From assembly GCF_003286085.1 (NCBI RefSeq), contig NW_020825313.1:5270001-5334000 (forward strand): a stretch of 64,000 nt of DNA, read 5' to 3'. The position numbers were made by a program, and so were the translations under genes. The stretch's first letter is position 1, and every line of letters begins with the position of its first letter. Positions 22,846 through 33,099 of the stretch are shown one piece after another. The DNA is from Drosophila persimilis (taxonomy: Eukaryota > Arthropoda > Insecta > Diptera > Drosophilidae). The notes beneath the pieces are model-generated. The model worked only from the letters and a program-made list of their open reading frames with translations. It searched no databases and had not been told where the DNA came from.

Positions 22846-23868
22846 ATGAGTAACCGAAAGGAATTCAGTGAATCTCTTAAAAATGAAATAATAGTGAAGT
22901 TCAACTCTGGTATTTCAGTGCAAAATATCAATAGATTATAGTATATTTCACTTCAGACAAACTGCTATAAAAAAACAAATTTAAAAAAACCAACACTGCT
23001 AAAAACTCTACACGTTGTGGCAGACCACGAATGAAAACTGCCAAGGTAGACACTTTTAGTTTGCGGCAATTTAAGCAGGATGTCTTGAAAACTCCTCGAT
23101 CGGTTGCCAATGACTTGAAGGAAACAGGAAATTTTGATGTCAGCGAACGGACAATACGTAGAGGTCTTAAGGAAACTGATTTTTGAACATATATTATCAG
23201 AGCTTTAGTGCAAATAACACAGCGCAATAATTTAAAGCGCCTTGAGTTTGCCAAAAAATTAATCGGCAAATAATTTTAATTTTGGAAAAATTTTTTATGG
23301 AGCGATGCCAGTGCTTTTCAGTTTCACGGCTCAAAAAAAAATCGTTTTCGTAAGAAACCTAAAAGAACGTCGCAAAAAAGTGGCACCTATATGTGTAAGA
23401 GCGATCCATGGAGGTGGGACCATAATGTTTTATGGATGCGTCGCCTACAACGGCTCGCGAAATTTAGTTCCTGTTGATGGTAGCATGAATAAAGACAAAT
23501 ATTTGGAAGTGCTAAACAATCACGCTTTCTCCTCTGGAGATAATTTTATTGGGGAGTCCTTTACCTTTAAACAGGACAACGCACCGTGTCATAAAGCTAA
23601 AGTCGTTACCCAATTCTTGAAGAACATTGGGGTTAATACTTTGGACTAGCCGCCCCAGAGCCCAGACTTAAACATTATCGAGAATCTCTGGTCTTATATA
23701 AAAAGAAACCGGACTCCAAATTTGACAAGGAACCGTAAGAATATAATCTGAGAGGTGAAATCACTCTGGAGAGAAATTCTGCTGGCTTATATCCACAGCT
23801 TAGTAGAGTCAGTTCCGAGACGTCTGCAAAAGGTGATAGAGGCAAAGGGAGGATATATATTTTACTGA
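22846..23868 (+). pseudogene. Tc1-type transposase, broken by frameshifts and stops
   Basis: A start at 22846 opens MSNRKEFSESLKNEI, a helix-turn-helix DNA-binding start, but a stop comes within 35 codons. Further on, the first catalytic Asp is visible in WSDAS near 23300. QDNAPCHKA (second Asp, near 23575) and SPDLNIIENLW (Glu, near 23680) complete the DDE triad, with a stop codon just before PPQSPDLN (23647-23649). The C-terminus reads VIEAKGGYIFY and stops at 23868. Several frames are needed, so no active transposase is made. Confidence 0.88.
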
Positions 23869-24109
23869 TTCATCATATAAAGTTAGTTCGTTCCATTAGT
23901 TTTTTTTTTTTTTTACATTTTATAAAATGTCAAAATACTTATGCCACCGTCTGTTTGGGAATAATTAATTTTCATTTCACAATAAACCCATTTATCATAC
24001 TTTTTTTACATATTGTTAATAGCTTAATATAATACCTATCTACGATAAATAAATATAGTTTCTACTTTGAAAAAATAAGAAGTTACAACCGAATATGTTG
24101 TGCATAATT

Positions 24110-24137
24110 TTTGTCAAAATACTTATGCCGATGTGTG
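24110..24137 (-). repeat. Right terminal inverted repeat of Tc1 element
   Basis: Reverse complement of the left end. An inner direct copy of its core (TGTCAAAATACTTATGCC) lies at 23929-23945, 183 bp to the left. Confidence 0.88.
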
Positions 24138-24139
24138 TA

Positions 24140-25015
24140 GGTCGGCCGAGTGCGAGATATTTACGCAAAAAAAAATTTGGGGCAAAAAAAAATGTTCGTT
24201 ATTCCGCTTTAGTTTCTCAGCTTCCCGGCGCCGACGATGCTGCTGATGCACTAAGACGGACCCACAGCTGAATCGGTGATCTATTCCTTGCCTTGGGTGC
24301 TTCTCTGCGCCAGCGGCGAATTCGTTCGGTTCTTGTGCTTTTTCGGGAGCGCAGTCTCTTCTCTTCGCTTTCTATGTACTTGGCCAGCTGGTTGTTGCGG
24401 TGGACGGCTCGGTCATCGATCCCAATTATCTGTTTCTTCTTTTCGCTCTTGGAAATCTGCTTGGCACAAAGTGCCAATTCTGTAATAAAATAAAACCCAA
24501 ATAAAACCCAAAATTCAACACTACCTAGCGACACCTAAAAACCCCAATGTCCAACTTACCGCTATGTTGCGATTGGCACTCTGGTTATCTATACTTGCAT
24601 ATGGCCGTCCAAAAGAAAAAGAGAACACTTTCGGTTGCCTTGCCTCCGGCGTGGGGTCAGAATGGGACGCCCGCTTAATGGGGTGGCAAATTTTCTTTTC
24701 GATTTGGTTAGATTCTTTATGGTATAATTTGAAAGCAACACGATTATTTTATTTTTTTTTTTTTTGATTTGGCACTGGCGCGAGGTTTAGTTTTGTTTTT
24801 ACGCTAATATTTCCGCTTTCGACCAAATACACTACTTTCTGAAGTGGGGCCCAAAATCGAAAAGAGCGACCGTAGCTGGACTTGTATCCACGAACCCTCC
24901 TAACAGCGAAAGTACCAACCACCATTTCCCTCGCATTAACATAACCGCGGTCTATTCTCTCCCGAGACCGATCGTCTGCCCAAAAAGTACCCGCCGATCA
25001 CGAGCAATAGGGGCG
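24140..25015. other. Unassigned sequence, no clear gene
   Basis: The only notable frame is 24217-24534 on the minus strand (105 codons, Lys/Arg-rich with KYIESEEKRLRSRKSTRTERIRRWRRE). Just upstream, 24480-24559 looks like a short fly intron on the minus strand (GTAAGT ... TTATTACAG, 80 bp). However, joining the flanks puts a stop codon 27 nt before the junction in the frame that would continue. It may be a decayed gene fragment. I recognise no family. Confidence 0.35.
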
Positions 25016-25059
25016 CTAACCGCAATTATGATATTCCCTGGATTTAAAATTTTTGTTTA

Positions 25060-25334
25060 GTTTTTTACGTTCTTTTTTTTGTTGTTGTTGTAGTAATGTT
25101 ATTGTAGCTGGTTCAAGCGTCACTACAAGGCCACAATGAGATGTCTCTTGGACACTTCGCTCATGGCCTTCTGTCTCGGCTTCCTTGGCTTCGGCTGGGG
25201 GGTAGCCACCTTTGTCAACCGTTTCCCCTTGCTCGCCGGAGTGTCTTTGGCAGCACTCTCGATTGAGCGTTGCCTCTTGGTGGCCAACATCTCCTCCACC
25301 TTGTTGGCGAATCCACCGTTTGTTGCCTTCATCT
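25060..25334 (-). mobile_element. LOA-A ORF1 fragment with CAA/A-rich tail
   Basis: Positions 25126-25334 match the LOA-A ORF1 segment found at 32151-32362 (residues around KATNGGFANKVEEMLA ... MSEVSKRHLIVAL), with some divergence. On its 3' side the minus strand runs into a tail ending CTACAACAACAACAAAAAAAA (25069-25090), as after LINE or SINE-like 3' ends. It could be a non-autonomous LOA derivative or a chance junction. It lies directly against the CR1 5' end at 25335. Confidence 0.65.
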
Positions 25335-25475
25335 ACGTTCGTCCTCTTTCGTAGATCAGACGCGTTTTTGTTTTGCGCTCCGCATATTTTCCCGTGGTTT
25401 AACATAAACAACCGGTGCTTTCTTAAATAAACATTAAATACCTTCCTAATCCACCAATACGATCGGCTCCTAGCC

Positions 25476-26120
25476 ATGGAGTCTCAATTTGGCAGTCTGC
25501 AACTGCTGAATGAGTCTCCAAGGCGTAAAAAGGTCACTCCGCGGGATCTGCAAGTGCCAACCGTCACTCAGCCGTGCGCCGCCGAAAAACTGACTCCGAC
25601 CACTCCAAATGTGCATCAGTTGATCTCGTTTGCCACTCCAAGGGCAACGACAGCTGCTGGCGATCCAGATTCGGTAGCCGAATTCATCGCCTCGGAGAAT
25701 GTGCAACCAAGTACGTCTGCAACGTCCGTGTCCGTTGTGTCCGCAAGTTCGCTATTTGTCCCGTCTATCCCGATCCCACCAGTAAATAGACGTTCCGGAC
25801 CTGCGGATATTGCCACCACAGGTATTAGGCCTGTGGTGACTAAACCCCTGGTGGGAGTCCCACCAAAACGACAAGTTTTTGTTTCACGGCTGGCCCCTAA
25901 CCTCACATCTAATGATGTAATTGCTTTTATTCAAAGCAAAATAAAAGCCGTGGGTTTGAAGGTGGAGAAATTCAACTTCTCTTATGCCAGGGAGATAGCC
26001 TCGTCTAAGATAAGCAACTCCCCAACTCAATTTGACACCATTTGCTCCGCCAAATTTTGGCCGGAGCATTTGGTGATGAAGGAGTTTAGGGCTAAGAAGA
26101 ACAATAGGCCCCCAAACTAA
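25476..26120 (+). CDS. CR1 ORF1 protein (214 codons)
   Basis: The open frame starts MESQFGSLQLL. Residues 1-125 are rich in Ser, Thr, Pro and Ala. From about residue 133 it reads RQVFVSRLAPNLTSNDVIAFIQSKI, then FDTICSAKFWPEHLVMKEF, an RNA-binding-fold-like domain typical of ORF1 in this LINE group. It ends just before ORF2, which begins in another frame at about 26121. The frame is intact; whether it is expressed cannot be judged. I see no zinc knuckle. Confidence 0.75.
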   Translation: MESQFGSLQLLNESPRRKKVTPRDLQVPTVTQPCAAEKLTPTTPNVHQLISFATPRATTAAGDPDSVAEFIASENVQPSTSATSVSVVSASSLFVPSIPIPPVNRRSGPADIATTGIRPVVTKPLVGVPPKRQVFVSRLAPNLTSNDVIAFIQSKIKAVGLKVEKFNFSYAREIASSKISNSPTQFDTICSAKFWPEHLVMKEFRAKKNNRPPN

Positions 26121-27185
26121 CTTCTCTTTTAGTAACGTATCAGAATGTTAGAGGCTTGCATAGTAAGCTCAGCATTCTTTTCCGGGATAGTGTTGTGCTT
26201 ACCGAAACCTGGTTAAAGCCGGACATTCTTAGTTCCGAGGTTTTAACAGGCCGGTACACAACTTTTAGGAAAGACCGTTCGTCTCGACGAGCAGGAGGGG
26301 TTCTGATTGCAATGAACTGTAACTTCGCGTCGGAACACTTCACAGTCCAAGTCCAACAGGAATTGGAATTCCTGTGTGTAAAACTGATACTTCCCGCTTT
26401 CGCTATATTCATTACTTGCTCATATATGTAAGAGTTATATATGAAAGTATCGTTTATTAATAATGCTTAGATCGAAAAAGAGTACAAAGTGTATAATTTC
26501 AACGGTACAATTATTGAGTGTTTTTTACCGACTTTTTGTTCAACTTTCTGCTTCTACTTCCAACAACCGACTCCCATATCGATAACCCCTTATCGGTTAG
26601 GTCTTTTAAACATCGGTTAAGTCTGGTTATATCGGTTAGGTCTTATCGATGGTATGTTAAGTTTAAATGTTAATTTAGATGGGATAGTGTTAACTGCTTG
26701 ATAAACTGTCCTTTACATATATTCCACCTTCTTCGGATATCTCAATTTATGAGCAGCACTTGTCCGCTTTAACCGATGTTTCTTCCTCGCTATCTGATAA
26801 AGATCGTATGATAGTTCTTGGTGATTTCAACTTGCCAGGAACTGTTTGGTCTTCGGTAAACGAGTCTAGTATCCTAGTGCCCATGTCACGACATGACTTT
26901 GTTGACGGCATGCTTGACCTGTCCCTGTCTCAAGTCAATCATGTGAAATATTACTTGGGTCGATTGCTTGATCTGTGCTTTGTATCGGATCCGACCATAG
27001 TGTTGTTAACCCGAGCCCTTCCGCTCACTATACCAGAAGACGCCTACCATCCTACTTTCGAGGTGTCGCTAGATATAGGACCAATTGTCAATTTTCAGTT
27101 CTTAAGTCTCAATGCTGTAAGAACTACCTATGTCGATTCAGGATACGTTTTTCTCAGGACCCTAAACAGTTTTACTGCTTCGTAA
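26121..27185 (+). pseudogene. CR1 ORF2 endonuclease domain, interrupted by insertion
   Basis: The first part begins TYQNVRGLHSKL and continues to VVLTETWL and RAGGVLIA, the start of an APE-type endonuclease. A 291-bp insert (26427-26717) breaks it within CSYIPP. The frame resumes at 26722 and shows LGDFNLPG with the catalytic D and N, then AYHPT with the expected His. After about 27085 a deletion removes the RT N-terminal lead-in. Confidence 0.82.
26427..26717. mobile_element. Solo-LTR-like insert (291 bp) in CR1
   Basis: It starts TGTAAGAG and ends CCTTTACA. The 4-bp sequence TATA is duplicated on both sides (26423-26426 and 26718-26721). Removing the insert and one TATA restores the CR1 reading frame (tgc tca tat att cca). 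TG...CA ends and a 4-bp duplication fit a solo LTR of a gypsy-group element. The insert holds three close copies of TATCGGTTAGGTCT-like sequence at 26590-26655. Confidence 0.72.
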
Positions 27186-27363
27186 ACAGTAAGCGTAGAA
27201 CGTCCGTACATCCTCGCTATCATTTTGTAATACGTCGGCAAATAATGATCAGGCAATTGCCGATCTTTTTGCCCAATTTTTCCAACCCACCTATTCTGAG
27301 GAACGCTACTCTGGTCATCCGTACCCATACGGTTTACCGAGGTCGAACGGCATTTTCAGTCCC

Positions 27364-28504
27364 TTGTTAAATGAATTCTCTTTACTTCAAGATCTTCGAC
27401 TAGTTAAGCCGGTGTTTTCACCGGGTCTAGACGGGGTTCCAGGTTGTGTACTCAGGTACTGCGCCGAGGCTCTGTGTGGACCTTTGCTTACACTATTCAC
27501 CCTGTCCATCGATTCTTCTTGCTTCCCCCCGATCTGGAAGGAATCGTTTATAATTCCTCTCCATAAAAAAGGTAGCAAGTCTGATGCAAAAAATTATAGA
27601 GGTATAGCAAAGTTATCCGCTATTCCCAAAATGTTTGAGAAGGTTTTAACTCCGCACTTGCAACATCTCTGCAAGTCACTTATATCTCCAACTCAGCATC
27701 GATTTATAAGGCGGCGATCAACCACCACGAACTTGTTAGAGTTTACCTCTTTCATTATTAAAGTGTTTCAAGGTAACTTACAGACGGATGTTATTTACAC
27801 CGACTTTAGTTAAGCATTCGACTCTGTAAACCATTCCCTTTTAGCACATAAACTTGACCTTTTAGGGTTTCCACCCAACCTTCTGAGATGGATTTCTAGC
27901 TTTCTTTGTTCCAAGTCTTAAAGAGTCCTCTTCAAAAACTCCCTCTCCTAACCAGTAAAGGTTTTTTCGGGAGTACCACAGGGCAGGCACCCTGACTTGC
28001 CTTCGGTATTAACATACTCACGAGTACTTATGTATGCGTATGATGTTAAACTCTGTGTCCAGCACAAGGACATTTCATTTCATTCTCGCTTGCAATCGGA
28101 TCTCAATAACTTTCAGTCATGGTGCTGTGTAAACTTGTTACACCTTAATGCCTCGAAATGCAAAGTTATGACATTTCATCGTTCTAGCCCCTTGTTGGCT
28201 ACCTATACCCTCTTGAGAGAATTACCCTGGTGGATGATCTGGGTGTTATGTTAGACCCCAAGTTAAAGTTTTCCTAACACATTTCTACCATGGTAAATAA
28301 GGCCATGGGCCTGCTTGGGTTTATAAAGAGGTGGTCAAAGGAATTTAACGACCCCTATATAACAAAGACTCTCTATATTTCGCTTGTTCGTCCGATTTTA
28401 GAATACGGCTCCTGTGTATGGTGCCCTCAGTACAAAATACACCAGGACCGTATAGAATCAGCACAGAAAAACTTTTTACTCTATGCTCTGCGGGGCCTTA
28501 ACTG
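27364..28504 (+). pseudogene. CR1 reverse transcriptase, left parental copy
   Basis: Starts near PVFSPGLDGVPG. The motif A segment reads TDFS-stop-AFDSVN because AAA has become TAA (27811-27813). A deletion of about 35 bp near 27990 removes the stretch after GVPQG that leads into motif C and shifts frame. The YADD motif is itself YAYD here (28018-28045). Further frames are at 27997-28254 and 28290-28505. The TAA and the deletion recur in every short array unit. Confidence 0.85.
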
Positions 28505-28559
28505 AGCCCTGTCTGTCTGTCCGTTCGTACGTCTGTCCGTCCCTATTAGCGCCCAGTGC

Positions 28560-29254
28560 TCAAAGACTATAAGAGCTAGAGCAACGATGTTTTGGATCCA
28601 GATCCATACCAAGGAGGTATCTCCTCCTTGCCCTTGAGAGAGCCGGACAGTTGCAGATGAGATGTTCCAGGGTTTCGATAGCCCCAGGTTCATCGCATTT
28701 CCTACACCTGTCTCTGTTGGTGATGCCTAGCTTTGCTGAATGTGCAGCTGCCAGGCAATGAATGCAATGCAGGCAATGCCAGGAACCCAATAGATCCTTA
28801 CTGACTTTGTCTTGCTTAGGGTATCTAGTGCCTCCCTGCTCGCCAAGACACTTCTGGAACTGACCACGGACGCCTGCATGGATCTGATTGCCGCTTGGCT
28901 GTCGACGAATAGATTGACCGCATCGTGTGCTCGCTCTATAAGCTAAGCGACCTCTGCTGCTTTCCGGATGGTGAAAACTTCCGCCTGAAATATGCTGCAT
29001 CGGTCCGGTAGCTTATACGACAGCCTTATCTCAGGGTCTGTGCAGAATAAGCCCGCTCCTATTCCTCCGTCCATCTTGGAGCCGTCCGTATATATGTTGA
29101 GGTGCTTATCTTGGTCCCTTCCCGTTTTCCAGTCTTCGGGTCCCAGAGATGAGATAGTTTTGATGTCGGGGAATGTTTGGGGGATCATGTAATCAGTATC
29201 CTTGTGACGACATATTTCCTGATGCAATGAGGCGCTGTGCTGCCTTTCCCGCAA
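28560..29254 (-). pseudogene. LOA-A RNase H and C-terminal zinc region
   Basis: Frames at 28943-29254 and 28560-29000. The first shows IYTDGSKMDGGIGAGLFC, RNase H with its first Asp, then FQAEVF with the Glu. A TAG stop follows EVA at about 28944. The continuing sequence reads FVDSQAAIRSM, with the next RNase H Asp. After a frame change it ends CRKCDEPGAIETLEHLICNCPAL, the Cys-rich tail of this clade. RNase H in LOA-clade LINEs removes template RNA. The TAG is present in every unit that keeps this region. Confidence 0.82.
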
Positions 29255-29432
29255 TCAGGCGAGCGTGAATGTCCAAGGGGTCGATTACGAGTACAGTTTC
29301 GAGTGCTTTTGTTGGGGTTGACCTCAGCGCCCCTGTAATACAGAGCAAAGCCTGTCGCTGAGTCCTTTCCATATGATACGTTTTCTTTCCAGTAGCTTGC
29401 CACCACACTAAGACTCCATACAGCAGAGTTGG

Positions 29433-29966
29433 TCACACCACCGAGATGTAAATCCAATGCATCAGAGCCGGAGACAGGCCCCATGTGCTGCTGAGCATCT
29501 TCTTGGATGCATAAAGCGCAATGGTGGCCTTCTTCACCCTTTCCAATACATTGGGTTTCCATGCCAGTTTACTATCCAGTACTGTGCCCAGGTATTTGAC
29601 TTGTGTTTTTGGGGTTAGCCTAGTTTGATTGATCTTCGGGAGGGTCCATATCGGTACCTTGTACCTCTTGGTAAAGAGGATGAGGTCCGTCTTGTCCGCG
29701 TTGATACTGAGTCCTACTTCTTCCGCCCACTCGCGTATCTCCCTGAGTGTTCGTTCCATTAGTGAGCTGAGGGTCGATGGGCAAACACCCGTAATAAGTA
29801 TGCTTATGTCGTCTGCATAAGCTGTTATTTTTGGGGCCTTCCTATCAAATCTCTTAATGAGGTCGTCGACCACCAAATTCCACAGTAGTGGCGACAGGAC
29901 TCCACCCTGAGGTGTGCCTCTGTGTGCCGTCTTAACCATGGAAGCGGTGCCCCACTCCGATTGCAC
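29433..29966 (-). pseudogene. LOA-A reverse transcriptase, C-terminal half
   Basis: Reads RGTPQGGVLSPLLWN (motif B) and ITAYADDISIL (motif C with the YADD active site), then GLSINADKTDLILF and the thumb. It continues out of frame to 29193-29408 (WWQATGKK...). The half upstream that should hold motif A is missing (see 30029-30583). Confidence 0.83.
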
Positions 29967-30028
29967 CCGTCTACAACATAGGAGGTTTTTGATCCAAACG
30001 TTGATTGCTGGGTGTATGTTATTCGCTT

Positions 30029-30583
30029 CTAGGCGACTTGTTGGTGTCCCATCAGTCCCCCTACCTCATTCCTGATATGTAAATCCAACAGCTTTTCTAG
30101 TGTTTTTAGTATAAAGGAGGTAAGGCTTATCGGTCTGTAATCCTTGGGACTCACGTGGCTACACTTTCCTGCCTTTGGGAGGAAGACAACTCTCGAGGTT
30201 CTCCATTGGACAGGGATATTGCCCGTACTTAGGCATGCTGAGTATATTGCGAAGAGCCATGGGGTGATAACCACTTTGGTCAACTGCATTATGGCTGGGA
30301 ATACCCGTTCCAGTCCTGGTGCTTTTATGGCTGCGAAGGAGTCTATGGCCCAATGGATTCTCTTAGTGGTTAACAGACCTGTTGGGGGGTGCTGTTTCTC
30401 GGTTGCCAGGTCCTGATGCTCCTTGACGTCAGTGACCTTGGTGCATCCAGGGAAATGCACCTCCATTAGTGATGTTAGGGCTTCTTTACAGCCCTCTGTC
30501 CACTGTCCGTTATCTAGTTTTAGTTGGCTCTGTACTGTGGGCTGCTTTGAAAGCAGCTTCCGGAGCCTAGCGGTTTCGGGCAC
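30029..30583 (-). pseudogene. LOA-A reverse transcriptase, N-terminal half, motif A deleted
   Basis: Shows the lead-in PETARLRKLLSK, the fingers (IKAPGLERVFPAIM; QWRTSRVVFLPKAGK; PKDYRPISLTSFILKTLEKLLD) and stops soon after NEVGGLM. Compared with the LOA-B element (62265-63836), the segment with FLDIEGAF, RT motif A with a catalytic Asp, is absent. All four L units lack it. An L1-L3 deletion of roughly 70-75 bp near 30048 removes further sequence that L4 keeps. Confidence 0.82.
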
Positions 30584-30589
30584 TTTCTC

Positions 30590-31197
30590 AATGTTGGAGC
30601 AGAAGTTCCTTCACGAGTTCCTTTGTGCCTTACGTATTTCCTTCTTGTAGCTCCCAAGTATGATTTTATATTCCTCATTGACAATCTCTTCGGTCGCTTG
30701 TTTGGCGATATTAAAGAATTGCTTGAGGTTGTTCCTTTGAAGAGAGAGATCTCGGTTCCACCAGAGTGGCTTGGACCTCTTTTTCGTTCTCGAAGGTTTG
30801 CACGCTGCGTGGTAGGCGTTCAGTAGCTCGTTGGATAGGATCTTTAGGGATTTCTCTATATCCTCCGCAGAATTAACTGAGCCCGGATTCGCGAGCTTCG
30901 AAGCAACTGTCTTTTTAAACTTTACCCATTTGCTGTTCCGGGGGTTTCTGTAAATTGTTATCTTCGAAGAGTGTTCGAATTCGCACTTGAACTGGATGTA
31001 CTTATAGTCTGAGAAGGAAGGTCTTTCGAGGACTCTCCAGTCAGATACCAGAGTACTCTTTCCCGGGACGAAAGTTAGGTCACGTTTGACGAGGTGGGAC
31101 CTAAGAAGGTGTGTTCCTCCCCGACGTTTGCTACGTCTGAGTTGGTGGATAAGATAAAGTCTAGGAGTGACTCACCTCTATCGTTGATGTTGGGGCT
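30590..31197 (-). pseudogene. LOA-A ORF2 linker between endonuclease and RT
   Basis: Coding-like minus-strand sequence in several broken frames. The pieces PPWWNRDLSLQRNN and LNAYHAACKPSRTK can be read, like the PPWW segment of LOA-B at about 63750. It is the stretch between endonuclease and RT in this clade. Frame breaks are the same in all L units, apart from a 39-bp deletion in L3. Confidence 0.6.
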
Positions 31198-31398
31198 TCA
31201 CCACACATTGTGATGGGCGTTGGCGTCTGCGCCAATGAGGAGTTGGAGATTTCTGGAGTCGGCTTCCGTCACCAGACTCCTAAGTTCTTCCGGTGGAGCG
31301 GGCCTGTCGTGTGCCATGTAGCAGGAAGCTGCCATTAGGCGCTTTTCCTCGCTCTCCAGCATCACCACCGTCAGGTCATCCGTGCTGTAATGAGACAT
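31198..31398 (-). pseudogene. LOA-A endonuclease fragment
   Basis: Contains SCYMAHDRPAPPEELRSLV and LLIGADANAHHNVW, the APE-type endonuclease segment with the D and N residues. A TGA stop follows directly where the family has a Gly or Ser codon; the frame then resumes with SPNINDRGESLLDFI. This stop is in all four L units. Confidence 0.8.
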
Positions 31399-31517
31399 AA
31401 GATGAGCATGGATTCCCTTCCATACGAGTACGGCGGTTGTGTTCCTGCTTACCGATGTTGAGTAGAGAAGGTTGTAATTTGAGGACTTTAGTCTGCACGA
31501 CGGGTTGACTATGATTG

Positions 31518-31958
31518 TCAGGTCACCTCCTCTTGCTCCGAGTCGTCCAGCGCAAGACCCTGGGCGGCCTCCACTATGGTCTCGACCTCGCCTGCCTGGA
31601 GGCTGTGCGCATCTTTGTCCCCGGGGTGGCGCTTTTTCAATCGTAGGTATACGCTACCTACGCCCCACGCCATCTTCTCGAACTTAGGATACAAGACAGA
31701 AGATACTGTCTCCTTGCTGATCTCGAGGATAACATGCTGGCCCCCCTCGTTGAGTAGTGGGCTACTGGCATACAGCACCTTCCAGTCAGCCGTTGGCACG
31801 TCCGGATTTGGCCTTTGCAGCAGCTTCAGTGCTCGTTCCCCCTGGGCAGCAATGGGGAAGAGCACCTTCGCCTTTGGTATGGACAGGATCAGCTCCCTGT
31901 CTACCACCTCCAGCTTGGCCCCCTCCCACAGAGCTTCCAGTATGGGCACCTTCTGCAC
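31518..31958 (-). pseudogene. LOA-A ORF1, C-terminal part
   Basis: Reads KVPILEALWEGAKLEVVDRELILSIPKAKVLF ... PDVPTADWKVLYASSP, ending in an acidic tail (DDSEQEEVT). It continues the frame of 31786-32358 after a single-base shift near 31975. L1 and L4 keep the full tail; L2 and L3 have it cut short by a shared deletion. I do not recognise a catalytic motif; ORF1 proteins of this clade bind RNA. Confidence 0.7.
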
Positions 31959-31974
31959 CAGCCACTGCCGCGTT

Positions 31975-33065
31975 GGGTCGTCGTTGCAAATTGAGGATCT
32001 TGACCCCGTTCAGCCATCCCGCTCCATCAAACGTGGGCATGGGAGCGCTGGGGTCCTCCTCCATTCGCGTGAACAGTGATTCAACGAGCTGCGCGTGGAT
32101 TAACTTCCACTGCGCCGCCGTCATCTTACCATTCTCGTCGCTGCGGTCTATCAAGGCCACAATGAGATGTCTCTTGGACACTTCGCTCATGGCCTTCTGT
32201 CTCGGCTTCCTTGCCTTCGGCTGGGGGGTAGCCACCTTGAGCCCGCGTTGCCCCTTGTTCGCCGGAGTGTCTTTGGCAGCACTCTCGATCGAGCGTTGCC
32301 TCTTGGGGGCCAACATCTCCTCCACCTTGTTGGCGAATCCACCGTTTGTTGCCTTCATCTGGGGCAGCTGCGCGTAGTGTTCGCGACACTCCTGTACCCG
32401 TTGCTCAGCCCAAGCTAGCTTGGACTTCTCCTCTGGGAGATATCCGCCTTGCCCCGGAGCCGGCTCAGTAACTTGAGGGCCGCCTTAAACTGAGCTTTTG
32501 CCTTCATCCCCTCCCTGGAACGCTTCGGCCCTTCCCTACGCAGGGACATGATTCCTGGTTCCGGCGAGCGGAGAAGGCTTTCTTCTTCTGTTTTGCTAAT
32601 GGATTGCACGCTCTCCGGGTCCGAGTCTGTGTCGACAGCGGCACCCGCGCGGCTCACCCTGCAACGCGTCGTTTTTGTGGCAGTAGTATTACAACTGACA
32701 TGGCCTGCTCCCGCCATGCCCAAGGTGTGACCGCTGGCGACACGCAGAGAGGATTGCTCCTCCCCGTGCCCGCCGGTGGTAGAATTCACGCTTTCCACCG
32801 ACGTTTGGGTTGTCATCCCAACCCGTGTGTGCTCCTTTCCAGCCTCCATGTTTGGCCCGAAGGTCCATACTGTTTTATATTTTTCGGGGGGACCACCCCC
32901 TAGCGTTTTATGGCCCTGGTTCAGTTCCCCCGACTTTAGATCGGGAAGACGATGGACCATCCCGGACAGGGCAAGCGACGGTGCATTACCTTCGCCCGGG
33001 ATAATGCAGGGTCCATTGCCCAGCCGGCACCCTCGTGGAGGGTTCAGCTGGAGGAGTTTTGCCAC
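31975..33065 (-). pseudogene. LOA-A ORF1, N-terminal and middle parts
   Basis: The N-terminal frame (32415-33065, 216 codons) starts MAKLLQLNPPRG and is basic and polar. A frameshift near 32430 leads to the middle frame (31975-32358) with ANKVEEMLAPKRQR, a Lys/Pro-rich stretch, and SEVSKRHLIVALIDRSDENGKMTAAQWKLIHAQLVESLF. Both frames and both shifts are the same in all L units. Confidence 0.7.
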
Positions 33066-33099
33066 CCAGAACTCACTGCTGGGTTAGTATAGATTAGGT

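Larger units (their letters stand above)
22503..24137 (+). mobile_element. Tc1-superfamily DNA transposon (1635 bp, inactive)
   Basis: Terminal inverted repeats CACACGTCGGCATAAG... (left) and ...CTTATGCCGATGTGTG (right) differ by one base in the first 25. TA dinucleotides at 22501-22502 and 24138-24139 are the expected target-site duplication. A second, inner copy of the GTCAAAATACTTATGCC motif lies about 185 bp inside each end (22704-22723, degenerate; 23929-23945). This is the inverted/direct-repeat layout of Bari, Paris, S and Minos-type elements. Size and layout fit a complete but mutated element. Confidence 0.92.
25335..28504 (+). mobile_element. CR1-clade LINE, left parental copy of the composite array
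   Basis: A plus-strand LINE with ORF1 (25476-26120), endonuclease (from 26133) and reverse transcriptase (27364-28504). It ends abruptly at GCCTTAACTG where intact CR1 (see 35633-37665) continues. The protein resembles the CR1A family of Drosophila. It carries a 291-bp insert, an internal deletion near 27100 and the RT lesions found in all array units. It is therefore the source, or an end copy, of the array's CR1 part. Confidence 0.82.

Noticed and set aside
24217-24534. Functional two-exon host gene
   Set aside because: The putative splice joins a frame with a stop codon just upstream, there is no start region, and I recognise no protein family.
31757-32377. Plus-strand 206-codon frame conserved in all four L units
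   Set aside because: It mirrors the LOA-A ORF1 coding strand. Its conservation follows from recent duplication; composition is that of an antisense shadow.
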